Assembly: GCF_002160145.1 (NCBI RefSeq) | Contig: NZ_NFKA01000019.1 | Location: 1 to 64,000 of the forward strand | DNA length: 64,000 bases | Direction: 5' to 3' | Source: Gemmiger sp. An194 | GTDB lineage: Bacteria > Bacillota > Clostridia > Oscillospirales > Ruminococcaceae | Part shown: positions 34,119 through 43,465 of the stretch, piece by piece | Layout of the letters: every line of letters starts with the position of its first letter | Numbering within the stretch: position 1 is the first letter of the stretch | The notes under the pieces: generated by a model | Databases searched by the model: none | The model's input: the letters and a program-made list of their open reading frames with translations, nothing else | Told to the model about the DNA's origin: nothing | Program-made: the position numbers and the translations under genes

Positions 34119-35425
34119 CATCGGTGACTTTGGAAATCTGGCGTATGCTGGAGGTATGCTGCATCGCCCTTGCGTTTCTCGTTCCATTGAAGAAAAAGGA
34201 AAGCCGGTGGGTGCGGCGGGCAGTGATTTGCATTGCGCTTGGCGGTCTGGTGTTTTTGGGGATGCCGGTGGTGATTGCGCATTTTCCCTTCATGGCCTGC
34301 GTGCGCTCGGCGGTGTTTCTGGTGTTTACCGGGGTGCTGTTCTGGCAGTGTGCGGATCTTTCCTTTAATTCCATTGTATATTGCGCGGTCTGGTCCACGA
34401 TGCTGGGCGACTTTCTGATCGAATGCAACACGCTGCTTTACCGGAATCTGATGCTGAAGCCGATCTGGTCCGCAGTGGTGGGAATGGTTCTGCTGCTCGT
34501 TCTGACGGGTGGAGTAGGGTGCACGATCGCCCGCTGGATGCCGGACAAGGGACGATACCATACGGGACCGCGCCAGTTTGCCTTTGCATTGGGACTGTGG
34601 GTCATCTCGGTTTTGGCAGATCTGTTCTGGGTCATCTGGAACCCGCCGATAGAGTATGTGAGCGACTGGGTTTTGCTGCTGATGATCAAGTTCTACTGCA
34701 TCACGGTTCTTTACCTGCAGCACGGGCTTTTTCAGAAAAGTGCGATCCGCCAGGAGCTGGCCATGCTGAACACCCTCTGGATGCAGCAAAAGGCGCAGTA
34801 CGATCTATCCAAGGAGAACATTGCGCTGATCAACCGGAAATGCCACGATCTGAAGCATCAGATTCGGGCTATGCGCGCCATATTCACGGAAGAGCAGCAG
34901 AAAAAATACTTCCAGGACATCGAGCAGTCGGTGCGCATTTATGATGTGCTGGCGAAAACCGGGAACGAGGTACTGGATACGGTGCTCACGGAAAAAAGCC
35001 TTGTGTGCGAGGCCAATGGCATCCAGGCGAACTGTGTGGCTGACGGCCGGGTTCTTGCGTTTATGGACCCGGTGGATCTGTACACCATCTTCGGTAACGC
35101 GCTGGACAATGCCATCGAGAGCGTTTCCACCATTGAGGACCGGACCCGGCGGATCATCGATGTACAGGTATACAGCGAAAAGCAGATGCTGGTCATCCAG
35201 ATCATCAACCCGATCACGCAGGAGCTGGTGTTCGACGCGGAGGATCTGCCGGTGACCACCAAGGAGCAGAATGGGTACCACGGGTTTGGCTTGCGCAGCA
35301 TCCGCCATACGGTCAAAAAATATGGTGGATTTATGACGGTAAAGGTTGAGGACGGCGCCTTCTATCTGCGGCTGCTTCTGCCGAAAATACCGCCGCAAAC
35401 GCCGAATCAGGTCAGCCCTGAATGA
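34109..35425 (+). CDS. GHKL sensor histidine kinase, second pair
   Basis: The 438-residue protein has five or six N-terminal membrane helices (to about residue 215), a helix with RKCHDLKHQIRAMRA (His246), and a GHKL domain with N box IFGNALDNAIES and G box HGFGLRSIRHTVKKYGG. It has the same plan as the 31998 kinase, but the sensor helices share little sequence, so the ligand probably differs. It overlaps its regulator by ten bases, with GGGAGG inside the regulator's last codons as ribosome binding site. It ends before a strong terminator that separates it from the convergent hexuronate genes. Confidence 0.92.
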   Translation: MDLTSVTLEIWRMLEVCCIALAFLVPLKKKESRWVRRAVICIALGGLVFLGMPVVIAHFPFMACVRSAVFLVFTGVLFWQCADLSFNSIVYCAVWSTMLGDFLIECNTLLYRNLMLKPIWSAVVGMVLLLVLTGGVGCTIARWMPDKGRYHTGPRQFAFALGLWVISVLADLFWVIWNPPIEYVSDWVLLLMIKFYCITVLYLQHGLFQKSAIRQELAMLNTLWMQQKAQYDLSKENIALINRKCHDLKHQIRAMRAIFTEEQQKKYFQDIEQSVRIYDVLAKTGNEVLDTVLTEKSLVCEANGIQANCVADGRVLAFMDPVDLYTIFGNALDNAIESVSTIEDRTRRIIDVQVYSEKQMLVIQIINPITQELVFDAEDLPVTTKEQNGYHGFGLRSIRHTVKKYGGFMTVKVEDGAFYLRLLLPKIPPQTPNQVSPE

Positions 35426-35449
35426 TCGGAATTACAGAAACAAATAACG

Positions 35450-35476
35450 AAAGCCCCGGCGGATGCCGGGGCTTTT
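35450..35476. terminator. Bidirectional terminator between kinase and kdgK
   Basis: AAAGCCCCGGC pairs with GCCGGGGCTTTT around GGAT. It serves the plus-strand kinase and the minus-strand kdgK, which converge here. Confidence 0.9.
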
Positions 35477-35487
35477 GTTTATTCGTT

Positions 35488-36561
35488 TTATCGTTTGATA
35501 TCGTGGTCCTGGTTCATAATGCTGCGAATGACCCGGACATCGTCGATAATGTTGCAATCGCCGTGAATGGTATGCTCGATCACGCTGCTGGCCACGGCAA
35601 AGTCAGCGATCTCCTGCGGCTCATAGCCATGCATGATCGCGTAGATCAGGCCGCTGGCAAATGCGTCGCCGCCGCCCACGCGATCCAGGATAATAAAGTC
35701 GATCTGCTTGCTTTCCCAGGTTTTTCCCTGGTACCACATATAGGCCTTCAGGCTGTTTTCGCTGCCGCTGTGGGCATATCGCACATGGCGGGCGATGCAC
35801 TGCAGGTTGGGGTAGCGGGCCACAAAGGCCTCAAAGATCCGTGCCTGCTCCTCCAGGGAGGGCTGCATGGGAACGCCGTCCTTCCAGTCGCCCTTGGAGT
35901 GGTCCTGCTCATCCTTCCACAGGTGGTAGGGCTCGATGCCCAGCAGCACATCCACGTAGGGCAGGCAGAGGGTACAGAAATCCCGCGCCTCCTCCCAGCT
36001 CCACAAAGAGCTGCGGAAGTTGCCGTCGAAGCTTACGGTCATGCCCTTCTTCTTGGCCACCTTCAGGCAGGTGAGGATCAGATCGGCACAGTTTTTGCCA
36101 AGGGCCGGGGTGATGCCGCTCAGGTGCAGCCAGTCGTATCCGTCCAGGATCTGCTCCATATCCAGGCGGCTGTAGTCGTATTCCACAAAGGCGCTGTGCT
36201 TGCGGTCATACACCACCTGGCTGGAACGGACGCCGTAGCCGGTTTCCAGATAATAGGTTCCCAGCCGGTGGGACGGGGTTTCCTCGGGGGTGCTCAGGAT
36301 CATCCGTGCACAGTGCACATTGTTGCCGCGCAGCATGCGCATAACGCTTTTGCCCAGACTGTTGTCCGGCACTACGGTGAAAACCGTGGTATCCACGCCC
36401 AGGTTGGCCAGACCCACCGCGATGTTGGCTTCGCTTCCGCCGTAAACCGCCTCAAAGCTGTTGGCGATCTGGATCGTATTGTAATTGGGAGGGGTCAGTC
36501 GAAGCATGACCTCACCCACGGTAATGAAACGGCCCGGTTTGGCCATCTGACACAATTCCAT
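35488..36561 (-). CDS. kdgK: 2-keto-3-deoxygluconate kinase (PfkB family)
   Basis: It phosphorylates 2-keto-3-deoxygluconate (KDG) to KDPG with ATP. The 357-residue protein has the PfkB start FITVGEVMLRLTPP, the substrate loop YGGSEANIAVGLANLG, and the C-terminal ATP and catalytic motif RVGGGDAFASGLIYA, where the Asp is the base. The middle insert (LLGIEPYHLWKDEQ) is usual in KdgK of Clostridia. AGAGGAG precedes the ATG at 36561. It is the last gene of the hexuronate set but is separated from the aldolase gene by a terminator, so its level may be set independently. The pathway assignment rests on the neighbours as well as the family. Confidence 0.9.
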   Translation of the reverse strand: MELCQMAKPGRFITVGEVMLRLTPPNYNTIQIANSFEAVYGGSEANIAVGLANLGVDTTVFTVVPDNSLGKSVMRMLRGNNVHCARMILSTPEETPSHRLGTYYLETGYGVRSSQVVYDRKHSAFVEYDYSRLDMEQILDGYDWLHLSGITPALGKNCADLILTCLKVAKKKGMTVSFDGNFRSSLWSWEEARDFCTLCLPYVDVLLGIEPYHLWKDEQDHSKGDWKDGVPMQPSLEEQARIFEAFVARYPNLQCIARHVRYAHSGSENSLKAYMWYQGKTWESKQIDFIILDRVGGGDAFASGLIYAIMHGYEPQEIADFAVASSVIEHTIHGDCNIIDDVRVIRSIMNQDHDIKR

Positions 36562-36579
36562 GGTATGCGCTCCTCTCAT

Positions 36580-36623
36580 AAAAAGCAGACGGAGCCGGAC
36601 AGAACAGTTCCGTCCGGCTCCGT
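36580..36623 (-). terminator. Terminator or attenuator between the aldolase gene and kdgK
   Basis: On the minus strand ACGGAGCCGGAC pairs with GTCCGGCTCCGT and is followed shortly by TTTTTA. The kdgK ribosome binding site begins within about ten bases of the T run. Readthrough would lower kdgK relative to upstream genes. Confidence 0.7.
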
Positions 36624-36706
36624 TTGTGCTACGGTTGATATGTCCCACATGATCCGGTGGGATTGCAGGGGCCGTTCAGATTCTTTCCGCGGCTGCTGTC
36701 CGGTGC

Positions 36707-37351
36707 TTAGGCGTTGCGGGCTGCCTTCAGAATCGCAACCGACTTCTGGCACAGGTCCTTGATCTCATCCCATTTCTGGTTGTCGATCAGGTCGGCGGTT
36801 ACCATGTAGGAGCCGCCGCAGGCGCAGATCACCGGGCAGGACAGATACTCTTCCAGATTCTTCAGGGAGATGCCGCCGGTGGGCATGATCTTGAACATGG
36901 CGAAGGGAGCGCTCAGAGCCTTGATCTTGGCCAGACCGCCGGACTGCTCGGCGGGGAAGAACTTCAGAACCTCCAGGCCCAGCTTGTAAGCGGTGTGGTA
37001 ATCGGTGGCAGTGGTGCAGCCGGGGAATACGGCCACGCCCTTCTCCTGGCAGTAACGAACGATCTCCGGGTCCAGACCGGGGGTCACGATGAACTTCGCG
37101 CCGGCGGCCAGAGCCTCGTCCACCTGAGCGGTGGTCAGCACGGTGCCCGCACCCACCAGCATTTCGGGGCAGGTTTCGGCCATCAGGCGGATGGCGTTTG
37201 CGGCGCCGGCTGCACGGAAGGTCACCTCAGCAACAGGCAGGCCGCCCTCGCACAGGGCCTTGGCCAGGGGAGCGGCATCACGCTCGGGATGATTCAGCTT
37301 GATAACAGGAACAACGCCGATATCGGAAATACGCTGTGCAATCTGATTCAT
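36707..37351 (-). CDS. eda: KDPG/KHG aldolase
   Basis: It splits KDPG into pyruvate and glyceraldehyde 3-phosphate, the last step of hexuronate breakdown. The 214 residues are the usual length. VIKLNHPERDA, AEVTFRAAGA, VGAGTVLT, the Schiff-base Lys130 in LKFFPAEQSGG and MPTGGISLKN are all in place. AAAGGAG lies upstream of ATG 37351. It is co-directional with the SDR gene, 41 bases downstream of that gene's stop. Confidence 0.95.
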   Translation of the reverse strand: MNQIAQRISDIGVVPVIKLNHPERDAAPLAKALCEGGLPVAEVTFRAAGAANAIRLMAETCPEMLVGAGTVLTTAQVDEALAAGAKFIVTPGLDPEIVRYCQEKGVAVFPGCTTATDYHTAYKLGLEVLKFFPAEQSGGLAKIKALSAPFAMFKIMPTGGISLKNLEEYLSCPVICACGGSYMVTADLIDNQKWDEIKDLCQKSVAILKAARNA

Positions 37352-37392
37352 TTTTGTTTTCTCCTTTCAGGTCTGCGATACCCTGAGGCCTA

Positions 37393-38247
37393 TTATACAC
37401 CGGAATAAGCAGAAAATCCACCATCAATGGGAATGCACACACCGGTGATGAAGCTGGCGGCCTCGTTGTTCAGCAGAAACAGAACTGCGCCGGCCAGCTC
37501 CTTCTCGGTGTCGCCGAAGCGGCCCATGGGAGTGGCAGCCAGGATCTTGCCGGTACGGGCGGTGGGGGTGCCGTCCTCGTTGTAGAGCAGCTTCTGGTTC
37601 TGCTTGGTGGAGAAGAAGCCGGGGGCAATGGCGTTCACGCGGATGCCCACCTTGCTGAAGTGAACGGCCAGCCACTGGGTGAAGTTGCTGATGGCAGCCT
37701 TCGCACCGGAGTAGGCGGGGATCTTGGTCAGCGGGGTGTAGGCGTTCATGGAGGAGATGTTCAGGATGTTGCAGCCCTCCTTGCCGACCATCTGGCGGGC
37801 AAAGGCCTGGGTGGGCAGCAGGGTGCCGATGAAGTTCAGGTTGAACACGAACTCCACGCCGGAAGTTTCCAGATCGAAGAAGCTCTTGGTGTCGCCGTCG
37901 ATGTCGCCCAGCTCAAAGTACTCCTTGTCGGTGGTGGCGCGGGGGTTGTTGCCGCCGGCGCCGTTGATCAGGATGTCGCAGCTGCCCAGATCGGCGGCAA
38001 CCGCGTCGGCCACAGCGTAGCAGCTCTCCTTCTCCAGAACGTTGCACTTGTAAGCGCGGGCCACGCCGCCCTCGGCAACGATCTCATCTGCGAACTTCTG
38101 AGCAGCCTCCTGGTTCAGGTCCAGCAGAGCCACCTTGGCGCCGGCACGGGCCAGCACCTTGGCAAAAGCGGAGCACAGCACGCCGCCGGCACCGGTGATA
38201 ACGGCAACCTTGCCGGTCAGATCAGTATTCAGTACATTCTTTTCCAT
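37393..38247 (-). CDS. SDR-type D-mannonate oxidoreductase (fructuronate reductase)
   Basis: It is a short-chain dehydrogenase with the NAD(P) loop TGAGGVLCSAFAK, NGAGGNNPR, NISSMNAYTPLTKI, catalytic Tyr179 and Lys183 in AYSGAKAA, and GVCIPIDGGFSAYSGV at the end. Between UxuA and the KDPG aldolase, its role is almost surely reduction of D-fructuronate to D-mannonate. It replaces the unrelated long-chain UxuB of enterics, as in the Bacillus uxuB/yjmF-type enzymes. Length (284) and the insert around residues 105-130 (ELGDIDGDTKSFFDLE) fit that subgroup. The alternative, 2-deoxy-gluconate dehydrogenase, is less likely from context. Confidence 0.88.
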   Translation of the reverse strand: MEKNVLNTDLTGKVAVITGAGGVLCSAFAKVLARAGAKVALLDLNQEAAQKFADEIVAEGGVARAYKCNVLEKESCYAVADAVAADLGSCDILINGAGGNNPRATTDKEYFELGDIDGDTKSFFDLETSGVEFVFNLNFIGTLLPTQAFARQMVGKEGCNILNISSMNAYTPLTKIPAYSGAKAAISNFTQWLAVHFSKVGIRVNAIAPGFFSTKQNQKLLYNEDGTPTARTGKILAATPMGRFGDTEKELAGAVLFLLNNEAASFITGVCIPIDGGFSAYSGV

Positions 38248-38280
38248 TTTGATGCATCCTTTCTTTTCAGTTTCGCAGAA

Positions 38281-39330
38281 TCAGGCCTTGAAGGTCTTCT
38301 CGCAGGCCTCGAACAGACCGTTGATGTAGGTGGCGCCCAGAGCGCGGTCATACAGGCCGTAGCCGGGCTTGCCGGTCTCGCCCCAGATCATGCGGCCGTG
38401 GTCGGGACGAACATAGCCGTCGAAGCCGGTCTCCACCAGAGCCTTCACGATCTCGTAGATGTCCAGGCTGCCGCAGCTGGACAGATGGGCGCGCTCCTCA
38501 AAGCTGCCGTCCTCCATGATCTTCACGTTGCGGATGTGCATGAAGGCGATGCGGCCCATGGCGCTGTACTTGCGGATCATCTTGACCACGTCGTTGCTGG
38601 CAGCGCAGCCCAGGGAACCGGTGCACAGGCACAGGCTGTTGGCGGGGCTGTCCACCAGGGCCAGGAAGCGGTCCAGGTTCTCCTCGCAGGTGATGATGCG
38701 GGGCAGACCGAAGATGGGGTACGGGGGATCGTCCGGATGGATGGCCATCACGACGCCGCATTCCTCGGCAACGGGAATGACCTTCTTCAGGAACTTCTCC
38801 AGGTTCTTCCACAGGCCTTCCTCGCCCAGCTCACCGTAGGCGGCGATCAGCTCGCGCACCTCGTCCTGGCTGTAGCTGGAGTCCCAGCCGGGCAGATGGA
38901 TGTCGTCCTTCAGGGGGTCCAGACCCTTCATCTGCTCCCAGTACATCACCAGGCTGGTGGAGCCGTCGGCGGCCTTCTTGTCCAGCTGGGTGCGGGTCCA
39001 GTCAAATACGGGCATGAAGTTGTAGGTCACGCACTTGATGCCGTGCTTGGCGCAGCGGCGGATGTTCTCGCAGTAGACCTCCAGCAGCTCGTCCACGTTG
39101 CCGCGGCCCAGCTTGATGTTCTCGTGCACGGGAATGGACTCCACCACATCGAACACCAGGCCGTTCTCCTCGCACTGCTTGCGCATCTTTTCGATGCTTT
39201 CCTCAGGCCATACCTCACCGGGCTTTACGTCGTACACAGCGCTTACGATGCTGCGCATGCCGGGGATCTGACGGATGTACTCCAGCGAGATGGGATCGCT
39301 CTCGCCGTACCAACGGAAAGACAGTTTCAT
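38281..39330 (-). CDS. uxuA: Mannonate dehydratase
   Basis: It removes water from D-mannonate to give KDG. The 349-residue protein starts [20 protein letters not shown], and the metal site is carried by segments such as [27 protein letters not shown] and GYVRPDHGR, all typical of UxuA. AAGGAG lies upstream of ATG 39330; the longer frame upstream has no ribosome binding site. It lies between uxaC (37 bases) and the SDR gene (33 bases), so it is part of one operon. Confidence 0.95.
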   Translation of the reverse strand: MKLSFRWYGESDPISLEYIRQIPGMRSIVSAVYDVKPGEVWPEESIEKMRKQCEENGLVFDVVESIPVHENIKLGRGNVDELLEVYCENIRRCAKHGIKCVTYNFMPVFDWTRTQLDKKAADGSTSLVMYWEQMKGLDPLKDDIHLPGWDSSYSQDEVRELIAAYGELGEEGLWKNLEKFLKKVIPVAEECGVVMAIHPDDPPYPIFGLPRIITCEENLDRFLALVDSPANSLCLCTGSLGCAASNDVVKMIRKYSAMGRIAFMHIRNVKIMEDGSFEERAHLSSCGSLDIYEIVKALVETGFDGYVRPDHGRMIWGETGKPGYGLYDRALGATYINGLFEACEKTFKA

Positions 39331-39367
39331 ACGATTTCTCCTTATCTGATTGATTGTTTCAAATGGC

Positions 39368-40771
39368 TTACAGACCAAAATAACGAACCGCGTTGTTGGT
39401 GCAGATGTCCTTTACCAGGCCGCCCACATACTCCATATCGGCGGGGTACTCGCCGTTTTCGATCCAGCGGCCCAGCAGGCTGCACAGGATGCGGCGGAAG
39501 TATTCGTGGCGGGCGTAGCTCAGGAAGCTGCGGCTGTCGGTGAGCATGCCGATGAAGTTGCCCAGAACACTCAGGTTGGCCAGGCTTTCCATCTGCTGGG
39601 TCATGCCGATCTTGTTGTCGTTGAACCACCAGGCGCTGCCGTGCTGGATCTTGCCGGGAACCTCGCTGCTCTGGAACGCGCCCAGCAGGGTGTCGATCCA
39701 CTCGTTGTCGGCGGGGTTCAGGCTGTACAGCACGGTCTTGGGCAGGTTGTTCTCCCGCTCCAGCGCGTCCATCAGGGCGTAGGTGGCGCTGCAGCTGTCG
39801 GTGACGGCGATGCAGTCGTAGCCGCAGTCGGCACCCAGAGCGGTGAACATCCGGCTGTTGGGGTTGCGCTTGCAGCTGAAGTGCAGCTGCAGAACCCAGC
39901 CGCGGGCCTTGTACTCCCGGGCGCAGTGCAGCAGCAGTGCGGTCTGGTAGCCCTCGGCTTCCTCACGGCTCACTGCCTGGCCGGCCAGCGCCTTGCGCAG
40001 GGTCTCGCTGGCCTGCTCGCTGCTCACCTCACGGTACATCACGTAATCCAGGCCGTGGTCGGCGGCGCGGCAGCCGTTCTCGTCGAAGTAGGCGATCCGC
40101 TCGCTCAGTGCCTGGCAGACGGCCTCCACGCTATCCAGCGTTTTGCCGGTGGTCTGGCCCAGCTTGGCGATGTATTCCACAAAGCCGGGCTTGTGGATGT
40201 TCAGCGCCGGGTCCGGACGGAAGCTGGGGCATACCCGAACCGGGAAGCTCTGATCGGCTGCCAGCTTCTTGTGCCACTCCAGATCGCTGCAGGGGTCGTC
40301 GGTGGTGCCGACCATGGCCACGTTGCTGGCCAGGATCAGGCCCCGGGCGCTCATGGCGGGATCGTTCTGCAGTTTCTCGTTGCACAGATCCCACACCTGC
40401 TGGGCGGTCTCGCCGTTCAGCACGCCCTCGTAGCCGAAGTAGTTCTTCAGCTCCAGATGGCACCAGTGGTACATGGGGTTGCCGATGGCGCGGGGCAGGC
40501 TCTCGGCGAATTTCTGGAACTTCTCCCGGTCGGATGCATCGCCGGTGATGAAGCGCTCGTCCACACCGTTGGAGCGCATCAGGCGCCACTTGTAGTGGTC
40601 GCCTCCCAGCCAGACCTGCGTGATGTTTTCAAAGCGGCGATCCTCAAAAATTTCCTTCGGATCGATGTGGCAATGATAGTCCACAATGGGCATTCCCTCC
40701 GCATAGCCATGGTACAGCTGCCTGGCAGCGGCGGTGTTCAGCAAAAAGTCTTCACTCAAAAAGCGTTCCAC
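39368..40771 (-). CDS. uxaC: Glucuronate isomerase
   Basis: It converts D-glucuronate to D-fructuronate (and D-galacturonate to D-tagaturonate). The 467-residue protein has the amidohydrolase metal motif [11 protein letters not shown] near residue 30, [13 protein letters not shown] and [11 protein letters not shown] near residue 70, and the C-terminal [17 protein letters not shown]. Length and motifs are those of UxaC. It is the first gene of the minus-strand hexuronate operon and diverges from the AraC regulator. GAAAGGAAG precedes the ATG. Confidence 0.96.
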   Translation of the reverse strand: MERFLSEDFLLNTAAARQLYHGYAEGMPIVDYHCHIDPKEIFEDRRFENITQVWLGGDHYKWRLMRSNGVDERFITGDASDREKFQKFAESLPRAIGNPMYHWCHLELKNYFGYEGVLNGETAQQVWDLCNEKLQNDPAMSARGLILASNVAMVGTTDDPCSDLEWHKKLAADQSFPVRVCPSFRPDPALNIHKPGFVEYIAKLGQTTGKTLDSVEAVCQALSERIAYFDENGCRAADHGLDYVMYREVSSEQASETLRKALAGQAVSREEAEGYQTALLLHCAREYKARGWVLQLHFSCKRNPNSRMFTALGADCGYDCIAVTDSCSATYALMDALERENNLPKTVLYSLNPADNEWIDTLLGAFQSSEVPGKIQHGSAWWFNDNKIGMTQQMESLANLSVLGNFIGMLTDSRSFLSYARHEYFRRILCSLLGRWIENGEYPADMEYVGGLVKDICTNNAVRYFGL

Positions 40772-40895
40772 GAGACGTCTTCCTTTCTCCGGTTCTTTTT
40801 TGTTTACTATACACTTTAATAATTACAACTAAAATTGCAAAAATTGCTGTTAAGATTGTGAATCTTGCTGTATAATAACAGGGGAGGTGATTGCC
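40772..40895. promoter_or_regulatory. Divergent promoter region of uxaC operon and AraC regulator
   Basis: AT-rich in an otherwise GC-rich area. TATAAT at 40871-40876 is a good -10 for the plus-strand regulator, with weak -35 sequence. On the minus strand TTGCAA and TATAGT elements appear at poor spacing. GATTGTGAATC (40853-40863) and the repeated AATTGC motifs are possible binding sites for the AraC protein. Confidence 0.4.
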
Positions 40896-41750
40896 GTGCC
40901 AAATCGATTCCAACATTTCGACACCCGGCAAAAAATGAAGGGTGACAGCTATGAAATCTTCTATTATCAGGACCGGCACCTGGGGCCGGTGGCATTGCAC
41001 CACCATGATTTTTACGAGGTGTATTTCTTTTTGGGGGGAAGTGTGGATTATCTGGTGGAGGGCCAGACCTACCAGCTGCAGCCGGGGGATCTGCTGCTGA
41101 TCAGCCCGCTGGAGCTGCACCAGCCCATCATCCATCCGGACCGGGACCCCTACCAGCGGATCGTGCTCTGGATCAAGCCTGAGTTCCTGCACCGCTACTC
41201 CACCGCCGGCACAAGCCTTGTGCACTGCTTTGACATCAGCCGCCCGGCCCACACCAACCTGCTTCGGCTGGCGCCTCAGCAGCAGGAGCTGATCCGCCAA
41301 ACGCTGGACGAGCTTCTGCGCCAGACGGCAACCGATCAGTTCGGCCGGGATATTCTGTGTCAGGCGCTGCTGCTGCAGTTCCTTGTGCAGCTGAACCGCC
41401 AGATTCGGGACGGCTCCGGCACGCAGGAGCCGGAAAAGGAGTCCAGCCTGACCGACCGGGTCATCGCCTACATCGGCGATCACTATGCTCAGCCGCTTTC
41501 GCTGGATGGACTGGCGGAGGAATTTTTCGTCAGCAAGTACCATTTGTCCCATGAATTTGCCCGCGTGATGGGCGTCAGCGTTTACCGCTACATTACCCTG
41601 AAGCGGCTGCTCATCGCCCGCCAGATGCTGACCACCGGGCTCCGGCCCAGTGTGGTATACGAGGCCTGCGGCTTCCGGGATTACGCGGGCTTTTACCGGG
41701 CGTTTAAGGCGGAATACGGCTGCAGCCCCACCGAGTTCACACAAACCTGA
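40896..41750 (+). CDS. AraC-family regulator of the hexuronate genes
   Basis: The N-terminal cupin domain binds ligand (GPVALHHHDFYEVYFFLGGS, YQLQPGDLLLISPLELHQP). The C-terminal 95 residues hold two helix-turn-helix units (LSLDGLAEEFFVSKYHLSHEF and RPSVVYEACGFRDYAGFYRAF). It is divergent from uxaC and precedes the convergent symporter, so it probably activates hexuronate or glucuronide use when its ligand is present. GGGAGG at 40881-40886 serves GTG 40896; the earlier GTG at 40887 touches the ribosome binding site and is unlikely. Confidence 0.92.
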   Translation: MPNRFQHFDTRQKMKGDSYEIFYYQDRHLGPVALHHHDFYEVYFFLGGSVDYLVEGQTYQLQPGDLLLISPLELHQPIIHPDRDPYQRIVLWIKPEFLHRYSTAGTSLVHCFDISRPAHTNLLRLAPQQQELIRQTLDELLRQTATDQFGRDILCQALLLQFLVQLNRQIRDGSGTQEPEKESSLTDRVIAYIGDHYAQPLSLDGLAEEFFVSKYHLSHEFARVMGVSVYRYITLKRLLIARQMLTTGLRPSVVYEACGFRDYAGFYRAFKAEYGCSPTEFTQT

Positions 41751-41760
41751 TCCAACAGAA

Positions 41761-41807
41761 AACGCTGCCGGCTCCCTGTTTTGCAGGAAGCCGGCAGCGT
41801 TGTTTTT
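41761..41807. terminator. Bidirectional terminator between araC-type gene and symporter
   Basis: AACGCTGCCGGCTCC pairs with GGAAGCCGGCAGCGTT over a short loop, followed by GTTTTT. The flanking genes converge. Confidence 0.85.
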
Positions 41808-41815
41808 GCCTGCGA

Positions 41816-43378
41816 TTACCGGAACTTCTCCGGCACCTGGTCGATGGTCGTCCAGGTCTTCATGGCTTCCTCAATGCTCATACCGTTTTCGATTGCGTCC
41901 TTACGCACAGCATTGACCGCCTGAATTTCCTTCATGCGCTCGCCGGTCAGGCTGTAATTCTTCATGGCCAGAAGCGTTGCTGCCCAGGCGATCATGGGAA
42001 TGACGCAGAACAGAACGATGACCACTACGTTCATGCCCTCAGTGTAGGGGCTGTACTGGGTGGGCAGGATGTCCAGGCCGATCAGGCCGACGGCAATGCC
42101 TACCACGGTGGCGGACAGGCTGGAAACCAGCTTGTCTACCAGGCTGAACAGGGTGCCCATGATGCCGGGGATGTAGTTGCCGGAGCGATAGGTCTCGTAG
42201 TCCGAGCAGTCGGCAACCATGGGAATGGGCATGTCGGCGGTGGCATAGTAGGCACCATAGCCCACGCCGAAGAAGATGATGAACAGAATGGTGTACAGGT
42301 TGATGGACAGGCCATTCTCATCCAGGAGGGACAGGGTGAAGGCATCGCCGCGACCCCACAGGAGCAGCAGCACCAGAACGCCCACGTAGCAGATCAGCGC
42401 CACGCTCACATAGCGCATCAGGCTGGCCTTCTGGCCCTTCTTCTGGCTGGTGCGAACCGTGAGCAGGAAGAAGGGAACGCTGAACACGTAGCCCAGCACC
42501 ATCATGGGCAGGTACAGACCGTCGTAGTTGCCCATCATGCAGCCGTACAGCATGCACAGCACGGTGGTGTTGGTGGCGATGGACAGGGCCAGCTTGCAGC
42601 CGGCGCCGGCAACCATCAGACGCTGCATGGGGTTGTTCTCGCGGATGATATTCAGGTACTCCTGAACCTTGACCTTCTCGGCCTTGCTGCCGCCGATACC
42701 GAAGTACTTGGGCTGGTCCTTTTCCCAGATGCCCACGATGGCCAGGATGGTGAGGATCACCGAAATGATGATGCCCACCGGGGCCAGAGCACGGAAGAAC
42801 TCCGCGGAGGAATAGCCGGTCTCGAAGCTTTTTGCCAGGATGGGGGCAAAGAACTGCATGGCGCCCATGCCCAGCAGGCTGCCGATGGTGTTGAAGATGG
42901 TGAACAGCGGCCGCTGCTTGGGGTCATTGGTCAGAACGGTCTGACCGGAACGGGTGCAGCTGGTCTGGAAGGTATAGCCGATCACCCACACCGCATACAG
43001 AGCCACGAAAGCGGCGTAGCGGGCACCCATCATCTCGGCGGGGATTAGGGGAGTCAGGCCATACAGCACCAGAATACTAACCGCCATGATCACGTTGCCG
43101 ATCACCATGAACGGACGGAATTTACCGAACTTGCCGTTGGTACGGTCCATCAGTGCGCCGATCACCGGGTCGGTGAAGGCATCGAATACGCGCATGCCCG
43201 TTACCATGGCCGATGCAAACAGAGTGCCCAGGCTCAGCACGTTGGCGCCGAAGGTGGCGATGTAGCTGAGCACCAGAACATAATAAACGTTTGTGGCGCC
43301 GTTGTTGAGCGGGAACAGTACCAGCTGGTACAGCTTGGCACGGTTTACGCCGCTGGACTGTGAAGCTTGTGAACTCAT
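41816..43378 (-). CDS. GPH-family sugar/glycoside:cation symporter
   Basis: The glycoside-pentoside-hexuronide family imports sugars with Na+ or H+. The 520-residue protein has twelve likely membrane helices. Family signatures are FDAFTDPVIGALMDRTNGKFGKFRP near residue 65 (shown in parts, DAFTDPVIGALMDRT and GKFGKFRPF), a central loop with KVQEYLNIIRENNPMQ, and MPIPMVADCSDYETYRSG. The C-terminal soluble tail has MKEIQAVNAVRKDAIENGMS. Lying between the AraC gene and the GH3/GH2 genes, it likely imports glucuronides or the oligosaccharides released outside. GGAGAG precedes ATG 43378. Confidence 0.92.
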   Translation of the reverse strand: MSSQASQSSGVNRAKLYQLVLFPLNNGATNVYYVLVLSYIATFGANVLSLGTLFASAMVTGMRVFDAFTDPVIGALMDRTNGKFGKFRPFMVIGNVIMAVSILVLYGLTPLIPAEMMGARYAAFVALYAVWVIGYTFQTSCTRSGQTVLTNDPKQRPLFTIFNTIGSLLGMGAMQFFAPILAKSFETGYSSAEFFRALAPVGIIISVILTILAIVGIWEKDQPKYFGIGGSKAEKVKVQEYLNIIRENNPMQRLMVAGAGCKLALSIATNTTVLCMLYGCMMGNYDGLYLPMMVLGYVFSVPFFLLTVRTSQKKGQKASLMRYVSVALICYVGVLVLLLLWGRGDAFTLSLLDENGLSINLYTILFIIFFGVGYGAYYATADMPIPMVADCSDYETYRSGNYIPGIMGTLFSLVDKLVSSLSATVVGIAVGLIGLDILPTQYSPYTEGMNVVVIVLFCVIPMIAWAATLLAMKNYSLTGERMKEIQAVNAVRKDAIENGMSIEEAMKTWTTIDQVPEKFR

Positions 43379-43407
43379 GACCTGTATTCTCTCCTTTTCC
43401 TGTAAAT

Positions 43408-43440
43408 ACACCGGCCGCCCGCCAGGCGGGCGGCCGGTGT
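43408..43440 (-). terminator. Strong hairpin between small membrane protein and symporter
   Basis: ACACCGGCCGCCCGCC pairs perfectly with GGCGGGCGGCCGGTGT across a single base. On the minus strand it follows the small membrane protein gene and precedes the symporter. The T content after it is modest (ATTTA), so it may only partly terminate or may protect mRNA. Confidence 0.6.
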
Positions 43441-43465
43441 GTTCAACTTACGCTGTTTTGGTTGT

